Source: Candidatus Jorgensenbacteria bacterium GW2011_GWA1_48_11 (GTDB lineage Bacteria > Patescibacteriota > Minisyncoccia > UBA6257 > GWB1-50-10). From it: DNA of 48,821 nt. Position 1 is the first letter of the stretch. Each line of letters begins with the position of its first letter. The translations under genes were made by a program, and so were the position numbers. The stretch is taken from assembly GCA_001003475.1 (NCBI GenBank), contig LCPF01000004.1:1-48821 (forward strand). The letters run 5' to 3'. This document shows, piece by piece, positions 37,827 through 45,364 of this stretch. The notes under the pieces were generated by a model. It was not told the DNA's origin and searched no databases. It saw only the letters and a list, made by a program, of their open reading frames with translations.

Positions 37827-38974
37827 AAATTCTCGTTGACGTCCGGCTTTTATCGAAAGGAAAACTTTCCGGCATCGAGGGCTATGCCAAATTGTTGATC
37901 GATCATCTCCTCGAGGCGGACAGTGAAAACCAATACGTATTTTTTTACAACGGCTTCAAGAAAGCGGTTTTGCCTTCGGGTTGGACGGGTAAAAAAAACG
38001 TTCGTGTCGTCGACTGGCGGGTGCCCAACCGGCTCCTGGATTTTTCTTTCCGCTGGCTGAATTGGCCGAAAATCGATTCATTTTTCGAGCCAGCTGTCGT
38101 TTTTAGCCCGCATTTCAATCTCTTGAGATTGCATCGGGGCGTGAAGCGGGTCATCACCTTTCACGACCTCTCTTTCGTGCATTTCCCGGAATTTTATCCC
38201 CGGCGCAAAAGATTTTGGCATTGGTCCCAGGATTATCGAAGACAAGCCGGGAAAGCGGCCGCTTTGACCGCCGTTTCGGAATTCACCAAGATCGATTTGG
38301 TCGAAACCCTGGGCATTGCACCGGAGAAAATCAGGGTTGTTTATCCCGGCGTCAATAGTTTTTTCAGCCAGATTCGGCCGGGCGACGAGGCTCTTAATAA
38401 ATTCGCCGGGCAAAAAGAGCTGCAATGCCCGTTTCTTCTTTCGGTGGGCGTTTTGGAACCGAGAAAGAACATTCCGGCCTTGATTCGCGCTTTCGGTCTT
38501 TTGAAGGGCCGGCCTGACAACCGGGATTTGAAACTGGTTATTGTCGGGGAAAGAGGCTGGCTTTATGATACAATTTTTAAGGAAATTCAAGCCTCGCCTT
38601 ACAAAAATCAGATAGTTTGGTGGGGTCGGGCGAGTTTCGAAGATTTGTGGCGGCTTTACAATCTGGCCTCGGTTTTCGTTTATCCGTCCTTTTTCGAAGG
38701 TTTTGGTTTTCCGCCGCTCGAGGCCCAGGCCTGCGGTTTGCCGGTTGTCGCTTCGAACCGGTCGTCACTGCCCGAAATATTGGGGGATTCGGCCCTGTTG
38801 CACGATCCCTGGCGCGTGGCCGAACTGGCCGAGGCGATTGAGGCAGTGCTCGCGAATCCCGGTCTCGCGAAGACCATGAGAGAAAAGGGCTTTAAAAACG
38901 TGGAACGGTTCGACTGGCCAAGGGCCGGTAAAACAATGCTCAATCTTTTCAACGATCTTAAAAACCATGCCTAA
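37823..38974 (+). CDS. Family 4 glycosyltransferase (mannosyltransferase-like)
   Basis: A 383-residue GT-B enzyme. The N-terminus VDVRLLSKGKLSGIEGYAK and VFSPHFNLLRLHRGVKRVIT with FHDLSFVHFPEFYP are typical of GT4 mannosyltransferases. The donor site has LLSVGVLEPRKNIPALIRAF and YPSFFEGFGFPPLEAQACG (E-x7-E). It is coupled to the previous GT by a 4-base overlap and to the DUF4012 gene by 8 bases, suggesting one glycan operon. Confidence 0.93.
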   Translation: MKILVDVRLLSKGKLSGIEGYAKLLIDHLLEADSENQYVFFYNGFKKAVLPSGWTGKKNVRVVDWRVPNRLLDFSFRWLNWPKIDSFFEPAVVFSPHFNLLRLHRGVKRVITFHDLSFVHFPEFYPRRKRFWHWSQDYRRQAGKAAALTAVSEFTKIDLVETLGIAPEKIRVVYPGVNSFFSQIRPGDEALNKFAGQKELQCPFLLSVGVLEPRKNIPALIRAFGLLKGRPDNRDLKLVIVGERGWLYDTIFKEIQASPYKNQIVWWGRASFEDLWRLYNLASVFVYPSFFEGFGFPPLEAQACGLPVVASNRSSLPEILGDSALLHDPWRVAELAEAIEAVLANPGLAKTMREKGFKNVERFDWPRAGKTMLNLFNDLKNHA

Positions 38975-40961
38975 AAAAGTACCGGCTAAAAACATAGAAC
39001 CGATTCTGATTGACGTGAAGAGGCCGGATTTCAATTACGACCATCTCCGTAAAGCTAAGCTGAACTTGGCGTACGCGCCGCAGAAACCGTCTTCTTCGAA
39101 AAGACCGAAGATAATTTTTTGGGGAGCGGCAATTTTGGTCCTGGCGGTTTTGGCCTTGGGGGCCGGCCTCATTGTTTTCAACCTCAATTCCGTAAAAAGG
39201 GGCTTGGCCCTTCGGGGAGAGAATATTTTCAGCAATTTTTCCGATTCCATTGCCGCACTCCAGGGTTTCAAGCCCAATGCGGCCGTGAGTTCTCTCGCGG
39301 CCAACAGCGCCGAATTGGATTCGCTCAACGATTTTTTCGGCGTTAATCAAAGCCAATCGCTGATCGGCATGCTGGGCAAATTTATTCCCGCCTTGAAGGA
39401 CGCCGGCAGTTTTTTGGGGCAAGTGACGGCCCTGAATTTCAATTTTCTCAATTTGTCGGCCGATTTGGCCGATCTGCAAGCGAACGGTTTCCGATATTTT
39501 CAAACCGACGGCCAGAGCTTGCTTGGACGGTTGAACAACATGCGCCAGACAATGGGCGATGTCATGAAGCAAATCGAGGCGGTAAGGAATACGACGGCAA
39601 GTTTGAAAAACACCGCTTCGTTTTTCGGCAAAGTTGACGATGTTTTGGATAAGGATTATTTGAAATACAGCGCAGATTTATATGCCTGGGACAAATTCTT
39701 GGGGGCCGCGATCGGCTTGTTAAGCTCGCCGACCGATCGGCATATTCTTCTGCTTTTCCAGAATCCGGCGGAACTGCGGCCGGGCGGCGGTTTTGACGGC
39801 AGTTATGCCGACGTGACCGTGAGAAACGGCCAAATGCAAACCCTGGACGTGAAGGACATTTACGATCCGGACGGTCAGCTGGACCTGAAAGTTATTCCGC
39901 CCAAGCCGCTCCAAGGACTGACCCGCGATTGGGGGGCCCGTGACGCCAATTGGTTTTTCGATTTTCCGACTTCGGCCAGGACTGTCCTCGATTTCATGGA
40001 GCAGTCCAAAATGTATTCGGAGAAAAACGTCACTTTCGACGCCGTTATCGCCTTGAACATCAACGTTCTCCAGGGCTTCCTCGAGATCACCGGGCCGATC
40101 GACATGCCCGATTATGATCTCGCTATCAACCAGAATAATTTTCTGAATGAAATCCAGCGGGAAGTGGAAGCGGGCAAGGATAAGGCGGCCGGCTATCCCA
40201 AGCGCATTCTTCAGGTTTTAACGCCGAAGATTTTGGAAAAACTCAATAATTTTTCGGAAGCCGAAACGGCCCAATTCATGGAAAATCTGAAAACGCATTT
40301 GGCGCAAAAAGACATAATGTTTTACGCCAAAGATCCGGCCTTGGCGAATCTGCTCTCCGCGAACGATTGGGACGGTTCGGTTTACGATCTGCCCGGCAAT
40401 TTCTGGGGCAATTATTTGGCGGTCGTGAACGCGAACATTGCCGGCGGCAAGAGCGACGTTTTCGTGAACCAAACTTTGACGGTCGACGTCAATATCGATA
40501 CCGACGGCGGCATTTTTACCGCCGCTCTCTTTTCCATCAAGGGCAATGACGCGAAGCCGTTGCCCAAAGGCTCGGATTACGCCGATTATTCGGTGAATCC
40601 CGATCTCGCGGCGATGGAGAGCACGATGAGCGCTTTGAGCAATTATAATGCCTGGACCATGTCGGCTTTCGGAAAAAAAGTTTTCGCGGGCTGGCTTTCC
40701 ACGCCGGCCGGCCAGACGAAGACCCTGAATGTCCGTTATCAGACGCCGGCTTCGAGCGAGTTCGTTTTGGCCGACGGCTCGGTTTATCAATTCGTTTTTG
40801 ACCGTCAATCCGGCGCCTTGAACAGCAGTTTGAATCTGGCGATTAATGCGCCTTTGGGCTATGTTTGGGATGAAACCAAGATGCCGGTTTGGAACTACAC
40901 CGGCGTTGATCCGGTCGGGCGCCTGATCTTGAATCTAACCTTGAAGAAGATTGATCTCTAA
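38967..40961 (+). CDS. DUF4012 domain protein, membrane-anchored
   Basis: A 664-residue protein. A short cytoplasmic N-terminus is followed by one membrane helix (about residues 50-73, IIFWGAAILVLAVLALGAGL). A long extracytoplasmic region follows, containing the DUF4012 hallmark HILLLFQNPAELRPGGGFDG and the DARDANWFFDFPTSA-like block (here GARDANWFFDFP). The family is common near glycan genes in CPR and Gram-positive bacteria; its function is unknown. Its place at the end of the glycosyltransferase operon suggests a role in displaying or anchoring surface polymer. Confidence 0.92.
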   Translation: MPKKVPAKNIEPILIDVKRPDFNYDHLRKAKLNLAYAPQKPSSSKRPKIIFWGAAILVLAVLALGAGLIVFNLNSVKRGLALRGENIFSNFSDSIAALQGFKPNAAVSSLAANSAELDSLNDFFGVNQSQSLIGMLGKFIPALKDAGSFLGQVTALNFNFLNLSADLADLQANGFRYFQTDGQSLLGRLNNMRQTMGDVMKQIEAVRNTTASLKNTASFFGKVDDVLDKDYLKYSADLYAWDKFLGAAIGLLSSPTDRHILLLFQNPAELRPGGGFDGSYADVTVRNGQMQTLDVKDIYDPDGQLDLKVIPPKPLQGLTRDWGARDANWFFDFPTSARTVLDFMEQSKMYSEKNVTFDAVIALNINVLQGFLEITGPIDMPDYDLAINQNNFLNEIQREVEAGKDKAAGYPKRILQVLTPKILEKLNNFSEAETAQFMENLKTHLAQKDIMFYAKDPALANLLSANDWDGSVYDLPGNFWGNYLAVVNANIAGGKSDVFVNQTLTVDVNIDTDGGIFTAALFSIKGNDAKPLPKGSDYADYSVNPDLAAMESTMSALSNYNAWTMSAFGKKVFAGWLSTPAGQTKTLNVRYQTPASSEFVLADGSVYQFVFDRQSGALNSSLNLAINAPLGYVWDETKMPVWNYTGVDPVGRLILNLTLKKIDL

Positions 40962-41041
40962 GTCGGAGAGGGGGCTGTAAGCCCAAAAAGCAAATATTGA
41001 ATATAAAGCAATAAACACATTAAAAGACCCAATTGGTCGAC

Positions 41042-41074
41042 CAACGCCATATTGAGCAATAGCTCTTCCAATCG
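41042..41074. repeat. Dispersed 33-base module, copy 2
   Basis: Matches 21448-21480 with three differences (CAACGCCATATT...AGCTCTTCCAAT). The left inverted arm of copy 1 is not kept; instead AATTGGTCGACC precedes it. It lies in the 154-base gap between the DUF4012 gene and lepA. Confidence 0.75.
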
Positions 41075-41115
41075 TTTGATTTTCGGAGCTTTGGGTTTTA
41101 ATTTCGATAAAAATC

Positions 41116-43035
41116 ATGAATAACATCCGCAATTTCTGCATAATAGCTCATATCGATCACGGCAAATCGACTTTGGCCGACCGTTTTTTGGAAATCACGA
41201 AAACCGTCGAGGCGCGGCGGATGAAAGCGCAGTATTTGGACCAGTTGGAATTGGAGCGGGAACGGGGAATCACGATCAAAATGGCGCCGGTCCGCATGGT
41301 CTACCGACCAGCGGAAATCATAAATCCTAAATCCGAAATCCCAAACAAAAAAGGTTTGGAAATTAGAAATTCGAAATTAGAAATTGCAAGTTCAGAATAT
41401 ATTCTGAACTTGATTGATACGCCGGGCCACAGCGATTTCGCCTATGAGGTTTCGCGGGCCTTTGAAACCGTGGAAGGGGCCATTATTTTGGTGGACGTGA
41501 GCCAGGGAATCCAAGCCCAAACTTTGGCCAATTTGCGGGCGGCCGAAGCGGCCGGACTCACGGTCATCGGCGCCTTAAGCAAGATCGATCTTCTGGAGAA
41601 TGAGCCGGAAAAAATAAAAGAATTGCGGGCCGATCTGGCCGATTTGCTCAAGGTGAAGCCGGAAGAAATTTTTTCCGTTTCCGGAAAGACGGGCAAGGGC
41701 GCGAAAGAACTGCTCGAAGCCGTGATAGAAAAGGTGCCGGCGCCCAAGGAGCCGGCCGGCAACCGCTTCTTGGCCCGGGCCCTGATCTTCGATTCTTTCT
41801 ACGACAATCACAAAGGAGTGGTGGCCTCGATCAGGGTCTTTAACGGCGAGATCACCGACCGGAACGAGATTTATCTTTTGGCTTCCGAAACCCGTTCGAA
41901 AATAAAAGAAGTCGGCTATTTTTTGCCCCAGCTCGTGGCGGTCTCGATCCTCAAGAGCGGCGAGATCGGCTATATCGCGACTGGCATCAAAGATCCGGCT
42001 AAAATCAAAATTGGAGATACAATTTTGATTTTAAATTCTCAAATTTCAATTTCTAATTTTCAAACTCTGGCCTTGGCCGGCTACAAAGAGCCGAAGCCGG
42101 TGGTTTTCGTTTCTTTTTATCCGGCCGATTCCGACGACTACGAATCGCTCGTGAACGGTTTGGAAAAATTGCATTTGAACGATTCGTCCCTGGCCATTGA
42201 GCCGGACCAGAACGAGGTTTTGGGGCGCGGTTTCAAGATCGGCTTTTTGGGCCGGCTGCATTTCGAGATCACGGCCGAGCGCTTGCGCCGGGAGTTCAAG
42301 ATCGAGACAGTGAACACTTTTCCATCGGTGCTTTACCGGGTAAAGACCAAAAACCTGCCTGCGCAGGCGGGAGGCTGGCAGGAGATCGTGAAGCCCGAAG
42401 ATCTGCCTCAGGATTTCGAGGAAATTCTGGAGCCGATGGTGAGGATCGAGATCATCGTGCCGAGCGATTATCTGCAGAGCATTTATCCGCTCCAGGGGAT
42501 TTTCCGGATGAAGGACATCGAAACTTCTTCTTTTTCCTCCCATCACGGCGGCCGGGTGCGGATGAAAATGACCGCCACCATGCCCCTCGCGGAACTCGTG
42601 AGCGATTTCGACGATAAGCTGAAATCCGTGACGGCCGGCTACGCCTCTTTCAGTTATGAGATCGTCGGCTATGAAAAAGCGGATATCGAAAAATTGGATA
42701 TACTGGTGGCGGGCAAAATCGTGCCCGGCCTCAGCCGTTTTTTCCCGAAGGACACCATCGAAAGGGAAGCGCGTTCGGTCGTCTCAAGACTGAAGAAGCT
42801 TTTGCCCCGCCAGCAGTACGCCCAGAGCCTCCAGGCTTCGGCCAAGGGCCGGATCATCGCCCGGGAAGACATTCCGGCCTTGCGCAAGGACGTGACCGGC
42901 TATTTGTACGGCGGCGACCGGTCCAGGAAAATGAAGCTTTGGAAAAAGCAGCAACGCGGCAAAAAACGCCTCAAGGAGAGGAGCGAAGCGAAGATTTCGG
43001 CCGATGTTTTCAAGGAACTTTTAAAGCGTTCCTAG
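41116..43035 (+). CDS. lepA: Elongation factor 4 (LepA), with insertions
   Basis: A 639-residue LepA, about 40 longer than E. coli (599). G motifs are AHIDHGKST (G1), RERGITIK (G2), DTPGH (G3) and SKID (G4). The C-terminal LepA domain has LPRQQYAQSLQASAKGRIIA and GDRSRKMKLWKKQQRGKKR. It is a ribosome-associated GTPase. Three insertions stand out: residues about 68-95, about 297-318 and about 413-419 (LPAQAGG), each encoded by repeat-like DNA. Domain order is otherwise normal. Confidence 0.97.
   Translation: MNNIRNFCIIAHIDHGKSTLADRFLEITKTVEARRMKAQYLDQLELERERGITIKMAPVRMVYRPAEIINPKSEIPNKKGLEIRNSKLEIASSEYILNLIDTPGHSDFAYEVSRAFETVEGAIILVDVSQGIQAQTLANLRAAEAAGLTVIGALSKIDLLENEPEKIKELRADLADLLKVKPEEIFSVSGKTGKGAKELLEAVIEKVPAPKEPAGNRFLARALIFDSFYDNHKGVVASIRVFNGEITDRNEIYLLASETRSKIKEVGYFLPQLVAVSILKSGEIGYIATGIKDPAKIKIGDTILILNSQISISNFQTLALAGYKEPKPVVFVSFYPADSDDYESLVNGLEKLHLNDSSLAIEPDQNEVLGRGFKIGFLGRLHFEITAERLRREFKIETVNTFPSVLYRVKTKNLPAQAGGWQEIVKPEDLPQDFEEILEPMVRIEIIVPSDYLQSIYPLQGIFRMKDIETSSFSSHHGGRVRMKMTATMPLAELVSDFDDKLKSVTAGYASFSYEIVGYEKADIEKLDILVAGKIVPGLSRFFPKDTIEREARSVVSRLKKLLPRQQYAQSLQASAKGRIIAREDIPALRKDVTGYLYGGDRSRKMKLWKKQQRGKKRLKERSEAKISADVFKELLKRS
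41319..41412 (+). repeat. AT-rich insertion with perfect palindrome in lepA
   Basis: Contains CCAAAC/GTTTGG (41341-41346/41354-41359), a 14-base tandem duplication based on GAAATTAGAAATT (41359-41386), and a perfect 26-base palindrome (41387-41412). The right arm encodes the conserved YILNL just before DTPGH, and the left arm is its exact inverted copy. Confidence 0.85.
42001..42065 (+). repeat. Second inverted repeat and AT-rich expansion in lepA
   Basis: AAAATCAAAATTG (42001-42013) and its exact complement (42020-42032) flank GAGATA, encoding KIKIGDTILIL. An AT-rich low-complexity stretch (TTTCAATTTCTAATTTTC) follows directly and lengthens the protein. Confidence 0.8.
42354..42371. repeat. 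In-frame GC palindrome in lepA
   Basis: CCTGCCTGCGCAGGCGGG, read as LPAQAGG. It shares CCTGCCTGCGCAG exactly with the secA copy at 24661-24680. Confidence 0.7.
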
Positions 43036-43038
43036 TTT

Positions 43039-43047
43039 TGATAAAGT
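43039..43047 (+). promoter_or_regulatory. Extended -10, leaderless start
   Basis: TGA-TAAAGT at 43039-43047, 7 bases before the ATG at 43055. An earlier in-frame GTG at 43046 overlaps this box and is rejected as start. Confidence 0.5.
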
Positions 43048-43054
43048 GAAAGCG

Positions 43055-43288
43055 ATGGCCTTGCAGATGCATAAACATTGGGCGATACTCCTCACGGCGG
43101 TTGTCCTCCTTTTGTTCCAATTCATCGTTGAATTCGTTGCCGTTTACGCCCTGTATTATTTCGTTCATTCGCTCATGATTTATTCCTATAAATTTTTCAT
43201 TGATCTGGCTTTGATGCATGTCGCGATTTCCGTCGTTTTGATAGTCTGGGGGCGGCGATTGGCGATCCGATTTTACAAAGAAGCATGA
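43055..43288 (+). CDS. Small membrane protein, two helices
   Basis: A 77-residue protein with two hydrophobic helices (AILLTAVVLLLFQFIVEFVA and LALMHVAISVVLIVWG) and a short loop rich in aromatic residues between. No family recognised. It overlaps the septum-initiator gene by 4 bases, so it is co-translated with it and may act in division or the envelope. Function is otherwise unknown. Confidence 0.65.
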   Translation: MALQMHKHWAILLTAVVLLLFQFIVEFVAVYALYYFVHSLMIYSYKFFIDLALMHVAISVVLIVWGRRLAIRFYKEA

Positions 43289-43608
43289 GGTGGGGAAAAA
43301 TATTGGTAATTTTGGTCTTGGCGGCGATAATGGGCATCGGCCTTTACGGTTTGAACCAAAAAAAAGCCGCTTGGACAAAACAAGTGCAGGCTCTGACCCA
43401 GACGGCGGATAAGCTTTCTCAAGAAAATCGGTCGCTTCAGGCCAGTTTGGATTATTTCAAGGACCCCCAGAATCTTCTCAAGGAATTGAAATCGCAGTTC
43501 AATTACCGCGAGGCTGGCGAAAACTTGATCATTATCGTGCCCGCTTCGCCGGAGCTTCAGCGAGGCGAGCCCGAAAGTTCCACGACGGCAAGTTCGACGG
43601 CACCTTAA
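43285..43608 (+). CDS. Septum formation initiator (FtsB/DivIC-like)
   Basis: A 107-residue bitopic protein. One N-terminal helix (ILVILVLAAIMGIGLYGL) is followed by a coiled coil (WTKQVQALTQTADKLSQENR) and a NLLKELKSQFNYREAGENLI segment that matches the FtsB/DivIC ending, where an arginine-glutamate-Gly-Glu turn is usual. It would bridge FtsL and FtsI at the division site. The C-terminal tail is Ser/Thr-rich. FtsL-like and FtsI are at 17120-19002. Confidence 0.85.
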   Translation: MRWGKILVILVLAAIMGIGLYGLNQKKAAWTKQVQALTQTADKLSQENRSLQASLDYFKDPQNLLKELKSQFNYREAGENLIIIVPASPELQRGEPESSTTASSTAP

Positions 43609-43622
43609 GATTTATAAATATT

Positions 43623-43693
43623 GCGAGTATGGTCTAATGGTATGACACGACCTTCCCAAGGTTGAAGCGGGGGTTCGATTCCCCCTACTCGCA
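43623..43693 (+). tRNA. tRNA-Gly (CCC anticodon)
   Basis: Acceptor GCGAGTA (43623-43629) pairs with TACTCGC (43686-43692), discriminator A at 43693. The anticodon stem CGACC/GGTTG holds the loop TTCCCAA, giving CCC. The T arm is GGGGG(TTCGATT)CCCCC. CCA is not encoded. It lies 14 bases after the septum-initiator gene. Confidence 0.95.
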
Positions 43694-43713
43694 CTGATTT
43701 AGCAAAATTTCTG

Positions 43714-43837
43714 CGGGACCAAGTAACAAGTCGGAGTTCGACTTGTCCCGTCACCAAACAAGCATTAAGTTTCCGCTCCGCCCGAAAGGGCGCATAGCGC
43801 AATGCTTGTTTTGGTGCGGGGTTCCCGTATCCCGCAC
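43714..43837. other. Structured intergenic region after tRNA-Gly
   Basis: Three adjacent fold units: CGGGA...TCCCG (43714-43718/43746-43750) enclosing ACAAGTC/GACTTGT (43726-43732/43740-43746); CACCAAACAAGCATT (43752-43766) with AATGCTTGTTTTGGTG (43801-43816, one bulge) enclosing CGCCC(gaaa)GGGCG, a GNRA-type tetraloop; and GTGCGGG/CCCGCAC (43814-43820/43831-43837). A terminator follows. It may be a structured RNA or a repeat cluster. Confidence 0.45.
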
Positions 43838-43877
43838 AAAATAAAACGCCGGCCATTAAAGACCGGCGTTTTATTTT
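43838..43877. terminator. Bidirectional rho-independent terminator
   Basis: A perfect 15-base stem AAAATAAAACGCCGG (43838-43852/43863-43877), loop 10 bases, AT-rich base on both sides. It separates the plus-strand tRNA region from the minus-strand redox operon. Confidence 0.88.
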
Positions 43878-43942
43878 CATGCGGGAATCGAACGAAAGAC
43901 GTTTGCCCGAATGACCGAAATCATTAAGCGTATTTTTTGCGA

Positions 43943-44392
43943 TTACTCAACGACAATCGTCCCGGTATGGGCGGGATTCAAATGATTGTGGTATTTCCAA
44001 GTGCCGGCGACGTCAAACTCAAATGACCACGAATTGCCGGGCTGTATGCCGGCGCAGGCATCAAAAGTGCTGCCTAAGCACCCGCCAGTCGTGGGATAGA
44101 GGCGGTGAGTGGGGTGGAGCGCCGATGCCGTCCACATTCCTTGACCGCTCTCATTCTTGAAGATCACTGTTTCTCCCTTTTTTACGTTGAGCGTTGACGG
44201 CGTAAACCCGCTGTCGGTATAGCGAACCGTGTTCTCCGCTTGCGTTGCGGAAGAAGGTTGAGTCGTTGCTTCCGTACCGGACTGTTCCGTTGCCGGAGTT
44301 TGGACTGCGGCCGGATACTGCCCTTTAATCAAAAAATAGCCGCCTACCGCAATGACGACTAAGACGATGACGGCGATGACTTTTTTATCCAT
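43943..44392 (-). CDS. Membrane-anchored cupredoxin
   Basis: A 149-residue protein with an N-terminal helix (KKVIAVIVLVVIAVGGYFLI), a Thr/Ser/Gln-rich linker, and a plastocyanin-like domain. Possible copper ligands are His in SALHPTHRL, Cys in FDACAGIQPG and His in WKYHNHLNPAHTG; the loop order is that of type-1 copper sites. It is probably extracytoplasmic. Last gene of the VKOR-DoxX-cupredoxin operon. The ATG at 44392 is used; an in-frame GTG at 44407 is possible. Confidence 0.88.
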   Translation of the reverse strand: MDKKVIAVIVLVVIAVGGYFLIKGQYPAAVQTPATEQSGTEATTQPSSATQAENTVRYTDSGFTPSTLNVKKGETVIFKNESGQGMWTASALHPTHRLYPTTGGCLGSTFDACAGIQPGNSWSFEFDVAGTWKYHNHLNPAHTGTIVVE

Positions 44393-44414
44393 GTTTTGGA
44401 CGATCACGTAGACT

Positions 44415-44837
44415 TTAAACTGTTTCGGAGGCCGACCTTGTTTTGTCCTCCGAATTTGATTTTTTCAGGTTTTTTATTTTATTAAGGATAAATAATGGTA
44501 GAGAATCGGTCAAGAGCGCCAGCGCTCCCGCCAAAAGGCCGATGTCCCGCACCGTGATGTCGGTAATGCCGCTTACCGCGAGCACCACCACGAGATGGAA
44601 AGTGCCGATGAGCGCGGCCAGCCAGGTAAACCAATCGGTTAAAAGCAGAAACCCGATCGCTATATCCAAAATTGCGGTCCCTGCCATTGCTTGTTCGAGG
44701 GGAACCGGCAGTAATCCGGCCGCCCAAGGCTCGAGATAGCCGCCCCAGGCCTGCGGCTCTTTGAAAATCAGAACGCCGATCCAGACAAAAGTGATTCCCA
44801 GGCCGACCCTCAATATGTGAAACGCCGTTTTTCTCAT
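44415..44837 (-). CDS. DoxX-like membrane protein
   Basis: A 140-residue protein with four hydrophobic helices, beginning FHILRVGLGITFVWIGVLIF and including AMAGTAILDIAIGFLLL and DIGLLAGALALL, a DoxX/SURF4-like pattern. The family is linked to quinone or thiol redox in membranes. It lies 10 bases after the VKOR gene stop and 22 before the cupredoxin start. Confidence 0.8.
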   Translation of the reverse strand: MRKTAFHILRVGLGITFVWIGVLIFKEPQAWGGYLEPWAAGLLPVPLEQAMAGTAILDIAIGFLLLTDWFTWLAALIGTFHLVVVLAVSGITDITVRDIGLLAGALALLTDSLPLFILNKIKNLKKSNSEDKTRSASETV

Positions 44838-44847
44838 CGGGACGAAT

Positions 44848-45258
44848 TTAAAGCAAATTGCTTACTAAAAGTATAACTCCCATAAGCCAAATCGTGAATG
44901 CGGACATCAGGCACCAAAAGCACCAGATGCGAATGACCCGCCATTGAAGGTAGGTAAAGAAAAATGATAAGAGCGTCCCCATACCCACCATGATTTTAAA
45001 GAGAATGTCCCACAGCGTTACCGGTTCGACCGCGATTACCAGAAAAGCGGCGATAAAAGAAGAAGCAATGTAAAAAAGAAGACCTAAAATATCATTGGGG
45101 ACGATGAAGATCCTGTTGTATTTGCTTTCAAGGACCGCGGCGCAATTTTCCCCGATCAGACAAACGGGTTTTTGGAGCGCGATTCTTTTTCGGATAAGGT
45201 ATACTGTTTCGCTGATACCAATAGCCGAAAGCGTGAAAAGAAGGGCGAGCGAAGTCAT
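44848..45258 (-). CDS. Vitamin K epoxide reductase (VKOR) family protein
   Basis: A 136-residue four-helix membrane protein. The redox CxxC is WCFWCL in the last but one helix, and the loop cysteine pair is in KPVCLIGENCAAVLESKYN, as in bacterial VKORs. It oxidises a DsbA-like partner and reduces quinone, driving disulfide formation outside the membrane. No fused thioredoxin domain is present. First gene of a three-gene redox operon with a leaderless-type promoter. Confidence 0.92.
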   Translation of the reverse strand: MTSLALLFTLSAIGISETVYLIRKRIALQKPVCLIGENCAAVLESKYNRIFIVPNDILGLLFYIASSFIAAFLVIAVEPVTLWDILFKIMVGMGTLLSFFFTYLQWRVIRIWCFWCLMSAFTIWLMGVILLVSNLL

Positions 45259-45265
45259 TTTAAAG

Positions 45266-45271
45266 AATATA
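45266..45271 (-). promoter_or_regulatory. -10 box of the redox operon
   Basis: TATATT on the minus strand (45271-45266), 7 bases before the ATG at 45258. Confidence 0.5.
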
Positions 45272-45299
45272 TTTCATTAAACCATGATTTGTCGGTTTT

Positions 45300-45340
45300 T
45301 GTAAAAAATGCGTGCCGGCAGCCCTAGGGCTGTCGGCACG
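45300..45340 (-). terminator. Rho-independent terminator of gene 45365-45670
   Basis: A 14-base stem (45311-45324/45327-45340) with one mismatch. On the minus strand it is followed by GCATTTTTTAC. Confidence 0.92.
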
Positions 45341-45364
45341 GTGAGACATAGTTGCGCCGGTTCT

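Noticed and set aside
43605-43880. 91-codon minus-strand frame
   Set aside because: Covers tRNA-Gly and the terminator; not coding.
43878-43900. Minus-strand tRNA 3' end (T-arm-like GTTCGATTCCCGC)
   Set aside because: The left side of the T stem does not pair and no cloverleaf can be built upstream.
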